NCBI RefSeq assembly: GCF_000426225.1
Contig: NZ_AUEY01000024.1
Location: 1-50,838 of the forward strand
From: Desulforegula conservatrix Mb1Pa
GTDB lineage: Bacteria > Desulfobacterota > Desulfobacteria > Desulfobacterales > Desulforegulaceae
Direction of reading: 5' to 3'
DNA length: 50,838 nt
The stretch's first letter is position 1; each line of letters opens with the position of its first letter. The translations under genes were made by a program, and so were the position numbers. Below, piece by piece: positions 9,301-17,243 of the stretch. The notes under the pieces are model-generated. The model was not told where the DNA came from. It did no database searches and saw only the letters and a list, made by a program, of their open reading frames with translations.

Positions 9301-9779
9301 TTTACGCTTACGGTTTCATCCTTGTATGCTCCGACATGAAAGACCTTGTTGATGAAAGTACCGTCAAGAAGGGCAAGGCCGTTATAGGCAGTTGTTTCCC
9401 CAATCATCTGGAGTTCTTCCAGAAGCTTGTTAACGTCTGCCTGAATGGCCTTTCTGGACGAAAGATTCTGGGCATCAGAAGCAGCCTGGATGGCTTTTGA
9501 TCTGATTGTGGTTACGATGTTGAGGGATTCCTCAAGTGCTCCGTCAGCAATCTGAATAATATTAACCCCATCATTGGCATTCGATATTGCCTGGGCAATA
9601 CCAGTATGCTGGGCACGAAGGTTATCAGCAATCGCAAGACCTGAAGCGTCGTCTGCCGCTTTGTTGATTCTTAATCCACTGGAGAGACGCTCCAGTGACT
9701 GACTTAAACCTGCGTCGGTCTTTGTCAGGTTCTTGTGCGCTGTAAGCGCCTGTAAGTTTGTATTAATTCGAAGTCCCAT
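6339..9779 (-). CDS. fliC: Giant flagellin with tandem repeats
   Basis: A 1146-residue flagellin, two to four times the usual size. The N-terminal D0/D1 part (about 1-160; RINTNLQAL, ERLSSGLRIN, DDASGLAIADNLR) and the C-terminal D1/D0 part (about 1050-1146; ending QNVMRLLQ) are canonical. Between them are about 890 extra residues containing two tandem repeats of about 313 residues (181-493 and 494-806) and a partial third. Flagellin_IN-like motifs recur (GDLLINGVDV, GELIINGIDI, GDFKINGIDI, each followed by an INN/INE element). The ATG at 9779 has AAGGAGG nine bases upstream; the frame stays open to 9989 but without a better start. The neighbouring Maf and legionaminic acid genes suggest the surface-exposed middle is O-glycosylated. 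The distal promoter is a sigma-54 type. Confidence 0.95.
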   Translation of the reverse strand: MGLRINTNLQALTAHKNLTKTDAGLSQSLERLSSGLRINKAADDASGLAIADNLRAQHTGIAQAISNANDGVNIIQIADGALEESLNIVTTIRSKAIQAASDAQNLSSRKAIQADVNKLLEELQMIGETTAYNGLALLDGTFINKVFHVGAYKDETVSVNVDDARATKIGAMAYAKTNRNSVAAVSDPFLKGGTVTSEALIKGDIRANSINIGSSVNMLATYGSTDSAWAKAAAINGKVNESGVQAKATTELIINVGTGIGAATLNGVALTGAVTDNALVSVINNNASFKAMGIAAEHFDGQVRLVANDGRNLVLAGAAGGASMNGMAITTITQRGSLTLSNARAMVNSEAGIAAGSVSTGDLLINGVDVAAGGALAILAGDGDRTLVTSINNNRDLQALGIRAELYKETGDVNFRLRIISEKEPVTISGADPHKVAQLISGTREGVKTTGVVMEGAATDSVPTDNFIQKIGFDGARFGSRELNGASNSGGNDVAVVSKSYLTGTQVSKAAIVAGDLFVNGIALGATVSQFTVFGSANTAWAKAAAINEKINLTGVAAKATTELVIGVGPVAAGLNLNGISIGVAAGATAAMVVSNINTNTSLQAMGIRAELIGSEVRIVGDDGRNLSLAGAGATGVTLNGQAMAGLSYVARGALSLTNARAMVNGEVGIQAGSINEGELIINGIDIARGGSLSIKAGDADRTLVNAINNNGDLQKMGIRAELYKSAGDTDFRLRIISERDPLTVGGNDPSKVAKMLPGVAEGTRSSQIKLSGALVDSSPTSDNYLEMLGLGGIHYGASEETGIDNTPGNDLLFFGVDTFSYKSGDVSINGYKIGQPVDDGISHALGDKSAAAWAAAINLVKDETGVEADIIKANVTGAGSVVEGVLTQGDFKINGIDIVRDNTGGKGMQVLAGDADHALMNAINEYKDQTKVIASIDNDGKLVLSALDGRNIHVESTAAGNKYIKFEADFGPGKGVAQDSVYMGEIRLVADTLFQVDGAGSSASGRELSLMRMGLAGGGTKTEATSDLRGDGTLIAGINYDTAISTADVTTQQGAEMVIRSADFAIKRLDSIRSGLGSVQNQLTSTVANLSVTKINVQSTESTIRDVDFAQESSVFSKMQVLMQAGTYAQSQANASAQNVMRLLQ
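7362..9239 (-). repeat. Two tandem ~939-bp coding repeats inside the flagellin gene
   Basis: At protein level the two units start VAAVSDPFL and VAVVSKSYL and run in register through AWAKAAAIN, LVANDGRNL / IVGDDGRNL, LTLSNARAMVN / LSLTNARAMVN, RLRIISE and the GGNDVAV boundary. Sequence identity is high but not complete, implying an old duplication or diverged modules. A shorter third unit follows (about residues 811-990). Confidence 0.8.
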
Positions 9780-9797
9780 AGGTATATCCTCCTTAAC

Positions 9798-9834
9798 ATC
9801 CTTGTTTGCGGAATATTTATTTGCAAACAAGGAT
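9798..9834. promoter_or_regulatory. 12-bp perfect inverted repeat at the flagellin transcription start
   Basis: ATCCTTGTTTGC (9798-9809) and GCAAACAAGGAT (9823-9834) with a 13-base AT-rich spacer. It lies between the sigma-54 promoter (9835-9850) and the ribosome binding site (9785-9794). The start site expected about 12 bases after the -12 element falls near 9825, within one arm, so the sequence may be a DNA operator rather than an RNA hairpin. If transcription starts further upstream it would be a hairpin with a GGA next to the SD, as in CsrA-controlled flagellin leaders. Confidence 0.6.
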
Positions 9835-9850
9835 AGCAAGAAGGATGCCA
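9835..9850 (-). promoter_or_regulatory. Sigma-54 promoter of the flagellin gene
   Basis: Minus-strand TGGCATCCTTCTTGCT matches the -24/-12 consensus TGGCACRNNNNTTGCW at all but two positions and has the required GG-N10-GC spacing. It lies 56 bases before the flagellin ATG. Confidence 0.8.
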
Positions 9851-10279
9851 AAATATAACACATTGAAATAACTATATTTAGCCCATAAAACAATAAAAAT
9901 AGCGGAAAATTCATCCCATCTACAGATTGGAGCAACAACATAAAAAGCTGCAAAAGCAGGATGTTATATTGAGCAGCAGAAATGGCCACCAGGACATGAT
10001 ACGAATGAAATGCTGAATAAATGACGGAGATGGCGTCAAAATACCATCATAATTGATCAACGGCTTATTTCCACAGCAAGATTTTCCCATGGGAAGTAAT
10101 TGCCATTATTAAAACATTGGTGGAGGTTGAGCAAAAAAAGGAGAATAATGCAGGGTCTTATCAGGTATCAAGTATTGTCTGTGGTATGTGACCCACGATC
10201 TTAATCTGGGGGAGATTTCGCCGGACTAATTGAAATCCGGCGTTCTTTAGCCTTTTCACAAAACACTGCGGCTATTTGT
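9851..10279. other. Intergenic region between maf and flagellin
   Basis: No convincing gene. It probably holds activator sites for the sigma-54 promoter. At 10219-10242 an inverted repeat CGCCGGA / TCCGGCG (10-base loop) lies 38 bases past the maf stop, but it lacks a T-run on the minus strand, so it is only a weak terminator candidate. Confidence 0.45.
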
Positions 10280-13162
10280 TCAAGAAGTTTTACCCGAAAG
10301 CTCCCAGGCACAGCTGGCAGCTTCATCCAGACCAAGCTCAGAATAACAGTTTCCTATTTTAGTAAGAATATCCTTTCTTTCCGGAAAAGATATGAAAAAT
10401 TTTTCGTAATTGGACAGGGCCGAAGTGAAATTAGCTGCCTCAAACTGGAGATCCGCTATTGATTCAAGCAGAAAAACCGCTATGTTTTCGGGAGCTGAAA
10501 CATAGGCCTGCTCAAGATGAATCAATGCTTCAGCATAATTCCCCTCCTGGGACAAGACGCCTGCCAGATGAATCTTTGGAGCATAAGCATCCGGGTCAAG
10601 GGAGCGGGCCTGGATAAAGCATCTTTTTGCCTTGGGAAGATCTTCTTCCCCAAGGTAGATAAGACCAAGATTTAACAGTATGCGGGGGTTTTCAGGATGG
10701 TGTTTGCGCAGAATCTCAAACACCTTTTTTGCAAGCTCTGGTTTTTCGGAAGAAATAATTTCAGCTTTTTCTATGGCGACCTCATAATGTTCCATCAAAA
10801 AAGGCAGCAGTTCCTCCTGTTTTCTTTTACCACTTGCGACTTTTTCCTGCGCTTCTTTTTTAATTAAAGCGGCGCGCTCATTTTCAGGATACAGGCCAAG
10901 AATTTCATCACAAAAACGAATAGCCCAATTTTCCCTGACGTTTCCCATTATTCCAGGATCACGGCCATTCATATATCTTTCGGCCTGATCAAGGATATTG
11001 TCAGGATATTTTTTTTCATCATCCAGATTTTTAACTGCTACCAAAGCCCCATGGCTTATTTTAACCGCAGCATTATGGCATTCCAAGGCCTCTTTATGCC
11101 TTTTCAAAGCACTCAGGGTTTTACCAAGGCCAGTCCAGGCAGAAGCATTTTGCCTGTCTTCGTCAATCGCCTGTCTGAAAGTTTTTTCTGCATCGACAAA
11201 ATCCGTATACTCAAGAAATGACTCTCCGAGGGAAACAAGAATTTCAGATCTTTTCTTTCCTGAACTTTTTTTATCAAGCTCCACAAAAAGTTTCTTCTCA
11301 GCCGACAGCCTGCTATGAAGAGACTTAAAAATTTTGGAAAGCCTATCCAGGGCATCTTTTCTCGCCTTAAAAGCCTTATGAACAAAGTCCATCTCCGATG
11401 CGACTTTCATGACACCGGTCAACTCCTTATCGTCGAGCGCGAGCTGGCTTTCTTCAACTTTTAACCTCATGTCTGTTCCCTGGAAAAACATGACTGCATT
11501 ATCATAAACTTCAGATCTTTTTATTGCTTCATCATAAAGATCAAGCGCCTTCTCAACAAGGGGGCTGTAAACAAGAAGCATGGCCTTTTCATTTTTCTCA
11601 AGCTCTTTCGAAGCCTTTCTGGAAACAACCATTCCTTTTTCACATTTCTTTTCTGAAGTTTTAATATCCTTGAGGTTTTTTTTCAGATAATCAAGAACCA
11701 CATCAATGGTTGGCTTTGGGGCCTCCTCCCATGTTTTCCATAGAACATCAGAAAACCCTTCATCCAGATCAGGCTGAATATCAAGTAAGGCTTCCAAATC
11801 AACAGGTTCAGCGCCTTTGATTGCAACGCCTCTGCTGACGTTATAAAATTTCACCGAACTCTCCGTTATCTGTTTTTCCATGATCGTCCGCTGTCCGTAC
11901 ATCTGGATATCTGTCGGAACCGGGACTCCATTCTGGTCAGGTACCCATACCATGGTTTCCGCATTTATGTTAAGCGTGAGAGAAGTCCCGTCTGCGTATG
12001 AGCGAAGGCCAAGGTAAGCAAGGTCAAAACCGACAAAGATTATCGGATCAGCCCCTGAAATTCTTGCGGAAAGCAGCGCCAGATGAGACACAGCCTCGAT
12101 ATCACCAAAATTTACCCAGTATTTCCAATCCTTCATAAAGCTGCCTATAATACCAAAGGATTCGGCTATGAAAAATTTGGCCGGGCAGCGATAAGGCTTG
12201 AGAGTCATTGTCGCGCCCTTGGAGGCAAAGACAAGAGGTATATCTTCTGTTTTGTCTATTACATCCCTGTATTTTTCAAAAGAAATGTAATGAAAGTCAA
12301 CGGTCGCTACAAGATCAGGCTTTATGCCATTTTTAAGAAGAACAGGCAGGGCCGTATCAACCACAATTATGGCAAACCTGTTTCTGTATTTTTTCAGTGT
12401 CTCAAGATTATCTGAAAGCGATGGGCCTGCACCGATAACTATTGCAGCCTTGCCTTTCCATCGATCCAGAACAGTTCCAAGATTTGCTGATTTGAGGGTA
12501 GTTGTAAAATTCCTCATCTGATTTTCAAAAAACATCGGGCCTATGTTTCTTGAGGTATTCAAGCCTACAAGGACATGGTGTACCTGGTTATGGATTTCTT
12601 TCCCTGCATAGGCAAAATATTCAGGAAAAATTTCACGTTCAGGCTCAAAATAAGTTACGCGGGATCCTTTGAACATAAGGCTGACATCTGCCTGGGCGGC
12701 ATAAATTAAAGACCTGATATCGCCAATATCACTCATTATGAAATAGACGTCTTCGGCCTCAAAAAGAGCTGAAAGATCCAGATTATTAATTGCTTCCAAA
12801 AAAAGCTTAAAGCTCTTCTCAACGATGAAAAGCTTAAGAAGAGGAATCTCTCTTTTTACAATCTCAAGCGGCAGATAACCAAGCCCCATGCCCATCAGAA
12901 AAAGGACTTCGCCGGGATTTATTTCAATTGAATCAACAATTGCAGACGCTTCCGCATATGGATCATCTGCGTCATGGATGATGACAGATCTGCCATTGGC
13001 CCTGTTATGAAGCGAAGCAAATGGGAAACCAGCCTTGTTCCTGAATATTTGAATATCCAGAGATTCATCAGAATGATCCTTCTCAGTAAGAGCAGTATAA
13101 AGAGATGGGTATTTTTCCTGAATTACAGATATATTTTTTTCGTAAATAGCGTTGTTGTCCAT
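10280..13162 (-). CDS. maf: Maf-type flagellin glycosyltransferase with TPR domain
   Basis: A 960-residue cytoplasmic protein of the motility accessory factor family (DUF115, MptE-like), which transfers nonulosonic acids from CMP-sugar to Ser/Thr of flagellin before export. The DUF115 core begins KAAIVIGAGPSLSDN (about 238-252) and continues DTALPVLLKNGIKPDLV and VDFHY. An N-terminal Rossmann-like segment has FLMGMGLGYLP (88-98). After a helical, lysine-rich middle (about 490-640), the C-terminal third carries TPR repeats in two blocks (about 655-725 and 830-950). Classical Maf proteins are about 620-650 residues, so the TPR part is an extension, perhaps for holding the very long flagellin. 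It is the last gene of the leg operon and sits directly upstream of flagellin, which supports the assignment. The ATG has AAGGA upstream. Confidence 0.88.
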   Translation of the reverse strand: MDNNAIYEKNISVIQEKYPSLYTALTEKDHSDESLDIQIFRNKAGFPFASLHNRANGRSVIIHDADDPYAEASAIVDSIEINPGEVLFLMGMGLGYLPLEIVKREIPLLKLFIVEKSFKLFLEAINNLDLSALFEAEDVYFIMSDIGDIRSLIYAAQADVSLMFKGSRVTYFEPEREIFPEYFAYAGKEIHNQVHHVLVGLNTSRNIGPMFFENQMRNFTTTLKSANLGTVLDRWKGKAAIVIGAGPSLSDNLETLKKYRNRFAIIVVDTALPVLLKNGIKPDLVATVDFHYISFEKYRDVIDKTEDIPLVFASKGATMTLKPYRCPAKFFIAESFGIIGSFMKDWKYWVNFGDIEAVSHLALLSARISGADPIIFVGFDLAYLGLRSYADGTSLTLNINAETMVWVPDQNGVPVPTDIQMYGQRTIMEKQITESSVKFYNVSRGVAIKGAEPVDLEALLDIQPDLDEGFSDVLWKTWEEAPKPTIDVVLDYLKKNLKDIKTSEKKCEKGMVVSRKASKELEKNEKAMLLVYSPLVEKALDLYDEAIKRSEVYDNAVMFFQGTDMRLKVEESQLALDDKELTGVMKVASEMDFVHKAFKARKDALDRLSKIFKSLHSRLSAEKKLFVELDKKSSGKKRSEILVSLGESFLEYTDFVDAEKTFRQAIDEDRQNASAWTGLGKTLSALKRHKEALECHNAAVKISHGALVAVKNLDDEKKYPDNILDQAERYMNGRDPGIMGNVRENWAIRFCDEILGLYPENERAALIKKEAQEKVASGKRKQEELLPFLMEHYEVAIEKAEIISSEKPELAKKVFEILRKHHPENPRILLNLGLIYLGEEDLPKAKRCFIQARSLDPDAYAPKIHLAGVLSQEGNYAEALIHLEQAYVSAPENIAVFLLESIADLQFEAANFTSALSNYEKFFISFPERKDILTKIGNCYSELGLDEAASCAWELSGKTS

Positions 13163-13191
13163 TTGCTGTCCTTGTATTCTGTTCAGAAAAT

Positions 13192-13887
13192 TTAATTTGG
13201 GGATCTGTTTTTGAGCAGGGCTTCAAGAATGATGAAATCCATCTCTGTATCAATATCAATGGATCTTTGCTCTGGCATGACATGGCAGGCCGTTTCTTTC
13301 CCGTAAAATGACCTTGACAGTCCGAGCCACTCGATAAAAGCTACATAGACGGCACCATTAGGAATAAAAACAGCAGGAAGATCCTGCCTTCTCTTATTCA
13401 GAAAGCCTTCATCCATGAGTGGAACAATAAAACCCCCTGCATCAAGAGTAAACATCCAGTAGGGACTTTTGCCGGGCTCTGTCATGGAAACGCATGATTT
13501 TGCCGAAGATTCCACCATTTTTTTAATGCAGGCATCTATATCAAATGCTTCGACAAGTGGAGATGTTGGCTGGAGCACAACAACAATATCATATCCGGGA
13601 ACACTGCCGACAGCATGAAGAATGGCATCTATCGTACTGCTGCTATCTCCTGCAAGTTCGTAAGGTCTTTTGAAAGGAGCCTCACAGCCATATTCGAGTG
13701 CTTTTCGTATTATTTGTTCATCATCTGATGAAAGAATCAGCCTGTCTATATAGGAAGATTTTTTTGCGGCCTCAATTACCCAGGCTATCAGAGGCTTCCC
13801 TCCAACTTCTTTAATATTTTTAAAAGGAACACCTTTTGAGCCACCCCTTGCAGGAATAACAGCAAGTACCTTTTTGCCATCAATCAA
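13192..13887 (-). CDS. legF: CMP-nonulosonic acid cytidylyltransferase (CMP-legionaminate synthase)
   Basis: A 231-residue NeuA/LegF-type enzyme that activates the sialic-acid-like sugar with CTP. The CTP-binding loop is IPARGGSKGVPFKNI (11-25); LQPTSPL and the late DIDTEMDF segment are family landmarks. Given the companion GDP-sugar genes, CMP-legionaminate is the likeliest product; CMP-Neu5Ac or CMP-pseudaminate are alternatives that this sequence alone does not exclude. The start is a TTG at 13887, chosen because GGAGG sits seven bases upstream and the protein begins normally (IDGKKVLAVIPARGG). It is 29 bases from maf and 40 bases from ptmE, in one operon. Confidence 0.88.
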   Translation of the reverse strand: MIDGKKVLAVIPARGGSKGVPFKNIKEVGGKPLIAWVIEAAKKSSYIDRLILSSDDEQIIRKALEYGCEAPFKRPYELAGDSSSTIDAILHAVGSVPGYDIVVVLQPTSPLVEAFDIDACIKKMVESSAKSCVSMTEPGKSPYWMFTLDAGGFIVPLMDEGFLNKRRQDLPAVFIPNGAVYVAFIEWLGLSRSFYGKETACHVMPEQRSIDIDTEMDFIILEALLKNRSPN

Positions 13888-13927
13888 AACAAAACCTCCG
13901 ATATCTCAACACTAAGCAATATAAAAA

Positions 13928-14980
13928 TCATGAAGAAAAGAACTTGCCGAACTCCACATTGGCCATTTCAAAATCCTTCATTCTTCCTATGTCGATCCAG
14001 TATTCTTTTATCTGATAAACGGATGTATGCCAGTTGAGTTCAATCATCTGATTAAAAAGCTCGGTCATGTCAAAATACTGATTTTCAGGAATGAGGCGCA
14101 GAGCCTCTGGAGAAAGCACATAAATACCTGCATTCACAAGTATTTTCTGAACAGGTTTTTCCTGAAGTTCTATGAGTCTTGCGGACTCGGCACGAACAAC
14201 ACCGTATGGAATACTTACTTCATGTTCTCTGACACACATTGTTGCAGATGCCCTGCTGTCCTTATGGAAATTAAGCAAGGCATTAAAACTTATTTTTGTA
14301 AGAAGATCACCATTCATAACTATCACAGGCTCATCAGGAAGCTCGGAAAAAAGAGAAAGCCCGCCGGCAGTGCCGAGTCTCTGATTTTCTTCAAGATACT
14401 CTATGGATACATCCCATCTTGAGCCATCTCCGAAATATTTCCTGATGGAATCTCCCATATAATTTATGGATATAAAGAAATTCTGAAAACCTTCATCAAC
14501 AAATTTTTCAAGAATTATTTCAAGTATGGGCTTTCCGCCTACTTTAAGAAGAGGTTTTGGACAATCATCTGTAAGCGGCCTTAACCTGCTGCCAAGTCCT
14601 CCCGCCATAAGAACGACAGGGCTTTTTTTCGGGTCTTTCGAAAGAATATTCTTAAGGATCTCAAGGGATACTATTCTTCCGTCAGAATCGACCACAGGCA
14701 AGTGTTTGAGGTAATAACGCTTCATCCTTGAATGGATATGTTCCATGGGAGTATCGGCAGAAGCTGTCATGGGTTGACGGTGATATACCGTCTCAATCGA
14801 ATCAGAAAGCTCACATCCCCTCAAAAGGCCTCTTCTTATGTCCCCATCTGTAACAGTGCCGAGTAAACGATCCTCAGAATCCACAACAAGGGCGATCTGA
14901 AGAGCTGTTCTGTCTATTACATCAATGGTTTTTTTTATTGTAATATCAGGACTTACCGCAACTTTTTTCCACTCTTTCAT
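13928..14980 (-). CDS. ptmE: CBS-domain sugar nucleotidyltransferase, PtmE-like (GDP-GlcNAc pathway)
   Basis: A 350-residue protein: two CBS domains (about 1-118; VTDGDIRRGLLRG, LPVVDSDGRIV) followed by a nucleotidyltransferase with AGGLGSRLRPLT (126-137), KPLLKVGGKP and the metal-binding VMNGDLL. This architecture is that of Campylobacter PtmE, which makes the GDP-activated glucosamine precursor of legionaminic acid. The CBS pair may sense an adenosine nucleotide. Its position between legG and legF fits. The ATG has GAGGGG 6 bases upstream. A mannose-1-phosphate-type guanylyltransferase is the main alternative. Confidence 0.8.
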   Translation of the reverse strand: MKEWKKVAVSPDITIKKTIDVIDRTALQIALVVDSEDRLLGTVTDGDIRRGLLRGCELSDSIETVYHRQPMTASADTPMEHIHSRMKRYYLKHLPVVDSDGRIVSLEILKNILSKDPKKSPVVLMAGGLGSRLRPLTDDCPKPLLKVGGKPILEIILEKFVDEGFQNFFISINYMGDSIRKYFGDGSRWDVSIEYLEENQRLGTAGGLSLFSELPDEPVIVMNGDLLTKISFNALLNFHKDSRASATMCVREHEVSIPYGVVRAESARLIELQEKPVQKILVNAGIYVLSPEALRLIPENQYFDMTELFNQMIELNWHTSVYQIKEYWIDIGRMKDFEMANVEFGKFFSS

Positions 14981-15034
14981 AACAGCCCCTCACTTTCTTC
15001 TTAAAGCAGCAGTTTATCATGAATCCAAAAGGGA

Positions 15035-16207
15035 TCAGCCAATGTCATGGAATTTTTTTACTATCCTGACTGGCCACTTAATGTTTTCCAGTATGGAAAT
15101 TATTTCCCTTGCTGTATCGCCCTTGTCAAAGGGATTGACCATAGATTCAAGCCCTGCCCTGAAATCTTTGGAAACAGCCATAGCAACCGCTTTTTTTATG
15201 TTATCGGCAGAATATCCTGTATCTATAATATTTTGCGCCTTGATTCTGCCTTCCTGCCTCTTTCCGATATTCACGCATGGAACTTTAAAAAATGGCGTTT
15301 CAATGATTCCGCTTGATGAGTTCCCTATAACAGCCTCAGCATACTTCATGCCAGAGAGATAAAAACGCCTGCCCATGCTTGAATACATCCGGGCTTTTTC
15401 TTTTTTTTCAGAAACCCAGTCCGAAATCATTTTTTTGATTACGCCTGATTCCGCGTCTGCCCCCGGACTTGTGAATATAAAATATCTGTCTTCAAAATGA
15501 TTAAGGGATTCAAGCAGTGCTTTTGTCTGCATTTCAGCCATTCCCCTTGATCGGGTTTCAGGATGAAAAGTAATGAGAAAAAAAGGATTATCCGCCGAAA
15601 ATCCGAGTCTCTGGCTGAGCTCTTCCTTTGGCATGAAATCGAGGGAACGCATGGAATCAACTCCAAGTGCTCCGGTATTAAAGACAGTTTCAGGAAATTC
15701 ACCAAGCTGGATTACCCTTTTTCTGTATTCTTCAGCACAGGTAAAATGGATATGCGACATTTTGGTGATTGCGTGCCTGAAGGCGTCATCAACAGCGCCG
15801 AGAGTAATTTCACCGCCATGAATATGTGCTATCGGAATACCTTCCATTGTGGCTGCGCAAGCTGCTGCAAGAGCTTCGTATCTGTCTCCGAGAATCAGCA
15901 GAAGGTCAGGCCCAAGCCTTTCGAATGCCGAAGCAAAACCCATTAGTCCAAGCCCCATTGACTTTGATACGGCGGAAGGAGTGTCGGAGCTTAAAAGCAT
16001 CTCGACTTTTTCATCTATCAAAAAGCCGTCTCCTTCTATTTCAGCGCAGGTGTATCCGAACTCCCTTGAAAGATGTGCGCCTGTAACAAGTAGCTGGAGG
16101 TTAAAAAACTGATGGCCTGCAATCCTTGACATCAATGGCTTAAGAAGTCCGTAGTCGGCACGGGTTCCAGTAAATACGCAGATTTTTTTTGAAGGAGTTG
16201 AAGTCAT
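15035..16207 (-). CDS. legG: Hydrolysing NDP-sugar 2-epimerase, LegG/NeuC-like
   Basis: A 390-residue GT-B fold enzyme of the WecB/NeuC group. N-terminal FTGTRADYGLLKPLM, then GDRYEALAAA, HIHGGE, FHPET and the C-terminal NSSSGIIE with GKRQEGRI are standard landmarks. In a leg cluster it removes GDP and epimerises C2 of GDP-N,N'-diacetylbacillosamine to give the 6-deoxy ManNAc-like precursor for LegI. UDP-specific NeuC/PseG-like activity cannot be excluded from sequence alone, but the PtmE and LegB neighbours favour the GDP route. It starts one base after the legI stop. Confidence 0.85.
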   Translation of the reverse strand: MTSTPSKKICVFTGTRADYGLLKPLMSRIAGHQFFNLQLLVTGAHLSREFGYTCAEIEGDGFLIDEKVEMLLSSDTPSAVSKSMGLGLMGFASAFERLGPDLLLILGDRYEALAAACAATMEGIPIAHIHGGEITLGAVDDAFRHAITKMSHIHFTCAEEYRKRVIQLGEFPETVFNTGALGVDSMRSLDFMPKEELSQRLGFSADNPFFLITFHPETRSRGMAEMQTKALLESLNHFEDRYFIFTSPGADAESGVIKKMISDWVSEKKEKARMYSSMGRRFYLSGMKYAEAVIGNSSSGIIETPFFKVPCVNIGKRQEGRIKAQNIIDTGYSADNIKKAVAMAVSKDFRAGLESMVNPFDKGDTAREIISILENIKWPVRIVKKFHDIG

Positions 16208-16208
16208 A

Positions 16209-17219
16209 TCAGAACTCTATTTCTGAATCGGCTTTAAAATCCATTTTTGCGGTCTGCCCGATGATGCTGTCCCACATCATTGGTGAAAGCCCCTTTCCAG
16301 GTCTTTTAACAGCCAGATTTTCAGTAGAAAAAACCTCGCCTTTTTTTATGTCGATCTTTGCGACTATGCTTTTTCTGACTATTTCCCTGTTTGGAATTTC
16401 AGAACTGCATGGAACCTTTGTTCCATCGCCCAGAGCGACCTCTGTATGCCTTATGGAGCTAATCATGGCCTCAAGCTCATGTGGTTCAAGAGAAGCCTTA
16501 TGATCCGGGCCATCCATATTTCTGTCCAAAGTAAAATGCTTTTCAATGACTTTTGCACCAAGCGCCACGGCTGCTATGGGGATTTCGATGCCAGGAGTAT
16601 GATCAGAATAGCCTATCGTAACGCCATTAAAAGCCTCAAGCATGGTACGCATGGCTCTAAGATTCACTTCATGGAAAAGAGCAGGATATTCTGTACTGCA
16701 ATGAAGAATGGATAATTTTTGGCGGGGCAGTCCGCATGCGTCAAAAACCGCCACAGCATCTGCAACTTCTTCAAGATATGCCATGCCTGTGGATAAAATC
16801 ACAGGTTTTCCGAATGAGCCTATCTTTCTCAAATATGGAAGATTGGTTATTTCACCTGACGGAATTTTGAACATGGCCATGCCGATGGAATTCAAAAATT
16901 CTGCGCTTTCCTCGTCAAATGCGCTGGACAGGAACAATATGCCGGTTGAGTCACAATAAGCCTTTAGCTCAATAAAATCCTTTTCTGCGAGCTCAAGTTT
17001 TTTAAGCATCTCATATTGTGATTCAGAAGCACCTGAATTTATTTTCTGATAAGCGGCCTTTTCAGCGTCTTTTTTGACAAGCTTTTCAGCCTTGAAGGTC
17101 TGGAACTTGACAGCATCAGCGCCCGCCTTTTTTGCAGCATCAACAAGCTTTAAGGCAAGATCCATGCTGCCGTTATGATTTACGCCTGCTTCGGCTATTA
17201 TAAAAGTTTTATCAAACAT
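16209..17219 (-). CDS. legI: N,N'-diacetyllegionaminate synthase, NeuB family
   Basis: A 336-residue PEP-dependent condensing enzyme. The TIM-barrel NeuB domain starts IIAEAGVNHNGSMDLA and includes DAVKFQTF, PSGEITNLPYL, ILHCSTEYP and EKHFTLDRNMDGPDH. A C-terminal antifreeze-like SAF domain covers about 280-336 (VRKSIVAKIDIKKGEVF). It condenses the LegG product with phosphoenolpyruvate. The start ATG follows AGGGTGA. The family also includes Neu5Ac and pseudaminate synthases; the surrounding gene set decides for legionaminate. Confidence 0.88.
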   Translation of the reverse strand: MFDKTFIIAEAGVNHNGSMDLALKLVDAAKKAGADAVKFQTFKAEKLVKKDAEKAAYQKINSGASESQYEMLKKLELAEKDFIELKAYCDSTGILFLSSAFDEESAEFLNSIGMAMFKIPSGEITNLPYLRKIGSFGKPVILSTGMAYLEEVADAVAVFDACGLPRQKLSILHCSTEYPALFHEVNLRAMRTMLEAFNGVTIGYSDHTPGIEIPIAAVALGAKVIEKHFTLDRNMDGPDHKASLEPHELEAMISSIRHTEVALGDGTKVPCSSEIPNREIVRKSIVAKIDIKKGEVFSTENLAVKRPGKGLSPMMWDSIIGQTAKMDFKADSEIEF

Positions 17220-17243
17220 GATTCACCCTAAGCATCTTAAATT

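Noticed and set aside
6800-9339. Several plus-strand open frames within the flagellin gene
   Set aside because: They lie antisense to a clearly coding flagellin, have low-complexity composition and lack ribosome binding sites.
9780-9989. N-terminal extension of flagellin to 1216 residues
   Set aside because: The canonical flagellin start (MGLRINTN) has an AAGGAGG site directly upstream, and the extension runs through the promoter.
10148-10204. An 18-codon open frame with GGAG upstream in the maf-flagellin gap
   Set aside because: Too short and without recognisable features or conservation evidence; chance is likely.
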